Made by a program: the position numbers and the translations under genes
Notes under the pieces: generated by a model
Databases searched by the model: none
Told to the model about the DNA's origin: nothing
What the model saw: the letters and a program-made list of their open reading frames with translations, nothing else
In this document: positions 6,757 through 7,817 of the stretch, one piece after another
Layout: the number at the start of each line of letters is the position of its first letter
Position numbering within the stretch: the first letter of the stretch is position 1
DNA from: Candidatus Moraniibacteriota bacterium
GTDB lineage: Bacteria; Patescibacteriota; Minisyncoccia; Moranbacterales; DUUL01
Length of the DNA stretch: 7,817 bases
Assembly: GCA_018399935.1 (NCBI GenBank)
Contig: JAGYNP010000073.1
Span: 1 to 7,817 of the forward strand
Direction of reading: 5' to 3'

Positions 6757-6834
6757 AACCTTACCATTTTTAATAACAACTTATTGTCTAAAAAATTAAA
6801 ATTTTTACTATAAATTCTTCAAACCTTCGTCAAA

Positions 6835-6925
6835 ATATGTATATATTCTTTCTAGATTTTCAAAATTTCTAGTTAAAAATTTTTTCTTTTTATTCGAATA
6901 TGATATTTTAAATAGATTTTCAAAA
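6835..6925. repeat. Imperfect direct repeat upstream of ispE
   Basis: Two copies begin ATATG and end TAGATTTTCAAAA. Copy 1 spans 6835-6865 (31 bases) and copy 2 spans 6898-6925 (28 bases). The 13-base core TAGATTTTCAAAA is identical at 6853-6865 and 6913-6925, exactly 60 bases apart. The middle parts differ by a 3-base indel and a few substitutions. Copy 2 ends 4 bases before the ispE ATG and contains the possible -10 box. It may be a duplicated control site or a local duplication; AT-richness makes chance partly possible. Confidence 0.5.
6899..6904 (+). promoter_or_regulatory. Possible -10 box of an internal ispE promoter
   Basis: TATGAT matches the -10 consensus at five of six positions and lies 25 bases before the ispE ATG, so transcription would begin near 6911. 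An overlapping TGATATTTT (6901-6909) could act as an extended -10 instead. No -35 box is recognisable at the right spacing. The long ispF-ispE gap is the main reason to suspect a promoter. Confidence 0.28.
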
Positions 6926-6929
6926 AACA

Positions 6930-7790
6930 ATGAAAAAAATAATTAATTGTCCAGCAAAACTAAATTTAACTTTAGAGATTATTAAAAAGATGAAAAGTGG
7001 TTTTCATGAATTACGAACTATTATGGTTAAATTACCCAATTTAAAAGATAAATTAGAGATAGAAATTTTTCCAGAGAAAAAAGGAATTGAAATTATTTGT
7101 GACAATTTAGAAATTCCGACTGATAGCAAGAATATTTGTCATAAAGCGATAAAAAAATTTTTTAAAAAAGCAAAAAAAGAAGTTGGGGTTAAGGTTAAAA
7201 TAAAAAAACAAATTCCAGTTGGAGCTGGTTTAGGAGGGGGAAGTTCTGATGCGGCTGAAGTTTTTAAAGTTTTAAATCAATATTTTAGAAATAGATTTTC
7301 AATAAAAGAACTAATTAAAATGGCGGCTGAGATTGGTAAAGATATTCCATTTTTCTTTTCAGAAAAAAATGGATCTTTGATCGGAGGAACAGGAGAAAAA
7401 ATATTAGAAGAATTTGATTTTAAAAAAGGTTATTTTCTGATAATTAATCCGAGAATTAAGATTCCAACTCCTGAAGCTTATAAAAATTTATCAAATAATC
7501 TTTGGTTTATGGAGAATGGTAATAGAATTGATTTATCTAGGAATTTTTTAGAAAATTTAAAGAATAATTTTGAGAAATATTTTTACAATGATTTTGAGGT
7601 GTTTGTTGAAAAAAAATATGCTATCATAAAAGAACTAAAACAGTCTTTACTAACCTTTGGAGCTGATGGTGTTTTAATGAGTGGTTCTGGATCAACTGTT
7701 TTTGGTTGGTTTAAAGATGAAAAAAAATTCTTAAAAGCTAAAAAAATATTAAAAGAAAAATATAATAATTTTTTAGTAATAAGAGGTTAA
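6930..7790 (+). CDS. ispE: 4-diphosphocytidyl-2-C-methyl-D-erythritol kinase (IspE)
   Basis: Phosphorylates the 2-hydroxyl of CDP-methylerythritol with ATP, MEP step 4; it belongs to the GHMP kinase superfamily. The 286 residues match E. coli IspE (283). Key features are CPAKLNLTL (7-15) with substrate-binding Lys10, GFHELRT (24-30) with His26, the glycine-rich ATP loop PVGAGLGGGSSDAA (96-109), catalytic Asp138 in GKDIPFFF, and the C-terminal GHMP motif MSGSGSTVFG (250-259). All expected catalytic residues are present, unlike in the neighbouring IspD and IspF. The protein is very Lys/Asn/Phe/Ile-rich, in line with the low GC of this end of the window. ATG at 6930 is preceded by an A-rich stretch without a Shine-Dalgarno sequence. 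It may be read through from ispD-ispF, from its own promoter, or both. It ends in TAA, 19 bases before a possible next start. Confidence 0.96.
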   Translation: MKKIINCPAKLNLTLEIIKKMKSGFHELRTIMVKLPNLKDKLEIEIFPEKKGIEIICDNLEIPTDSKNICHKAIKKFFKKAKKEVGVKVKIKKQIPVGAGLGGGSSDAAEVFKVLNQYFRNRFSIKELIKMAAEIGKDIPFFFSEKNGSLIGGTGEKILEEFDFKKGYFLIINPRIKIPTPEAYKNLSNNLWFMENGNRIDLSRNFLENLKNNFEKYFYNDFEVFVEKKYAIIKELKQSLLTFGADGVLMSGSGSTVFGWFKDEKKFLKAKKILKEKYNNFLVIRG

Positions 7791-7809
7791 TTCCATTAAA
7801 AATAAAAAA

Positions 7810-7817
7810 ATGAAAGA
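7810..7817 (+). CDS. Possible start of the next gene (only the first codons)
   Basis: An ATG followed by AAA lies 19 bases after the ispE stop and is preceded by a seven-A run, the same kind of A-rich leader seen before the kinase, ispD and ispE starts. Only two whole codons are inside the window, so the product cannot be named. No terminator separates it from ispE, which would fit a co-transcribed gene. Confidence 0.35.

Larger units (their letters stand above)
6757..6929. other. AT-rich spacer between ispF and ispE
   Basis: This 173-base gap is much longer than the other gaps within the MEP units (8 and 13 bases). It contains an imperfect direct repeat (6835-6865 and 6898-6925), an all-A/T hairpin too weak to call a terminator (6791-6806), and possible -10 boxes near 6899-6909. 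I find no convincing gene in it on the + strand. A minus-strand frame stays open from 6930 to the TAG at 6808 but has no good start codon. Confidence 0.6.

Noticed and set aside
6791..6806. AAAAATT/AATTTTT inverted repeat after ispF as a terminator
   Set aside because: The stem is entirely A/T with a loop of two to four bases and no clear T-run after it. Expected by chance in this composition.

Overview
This window is AT-rich bacterial DNA that holds most of the methylerythritol phosphate (MEP) route to isoprenoid precursors, next to an orphan membrane histidine kinase and the end of a methyltransferase gene. The low GC, A-rich leaders without visible Shine-Dalgarno sequences, short intergenic gaps, a kinase with a Gln after the phospho-His (SHQLRTPLTSIKG), and IspD and IspF proteins with unusual active-site motifs all resemble what I know of Patescibacteria (Candidate Phyla Radiation). 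That assignment is inference. The genes read cleanly in the standard bacterial code, and the first gene ends in TGA, so there is no sign of UGA recoding.

Layout: (1) 1-853 (+), a class I SAM-dependent methyltransferase whose frame is still open at the window edge, closed by a strong intrinsic terminator (878-915). (2) 981-3194 (+), a 737-residue multi-pass sensor histidine kinase with GAF, coiled-coil, HisKA and ATPase domains and no adjacent response regulator. (3) A compact hairpin at 3202-3228 that can terminate in both directions between the kinase and the convergent ispG. (4) 3235-5444 (-), dxr followed by ispG, 8 bases apart, one transcription unit. (5) An 84-base divergent control region with a near-consensus promoter (5471-5500) reading right. 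(6) 5529-7790 (+), ispD, ispF and ispE, with an AT-rich 173-base gap before ispE that contains an imperfect direct repeat. (7) A possible start codon of the next gene at 7810.

The two divergent units together encode five of the seven MEP enzymes: Dxr (step 2), IspD (3), IspE (4), IspF (5) and IspG (6). Dxs (step 1) and IspH (step 7) are not in the window. IspG, Dxr and IspE keep their expected catalytic residues. IspD and IspF, encoded next to each other, both carry substitutions at positions that bind the methylerythritol part of the substrate in the E. coli enzymes. This is the most interesting biochemical signal here. I do not see a mobile element, CRISPR array, tRNA, rRNA or an evident wholly new system.
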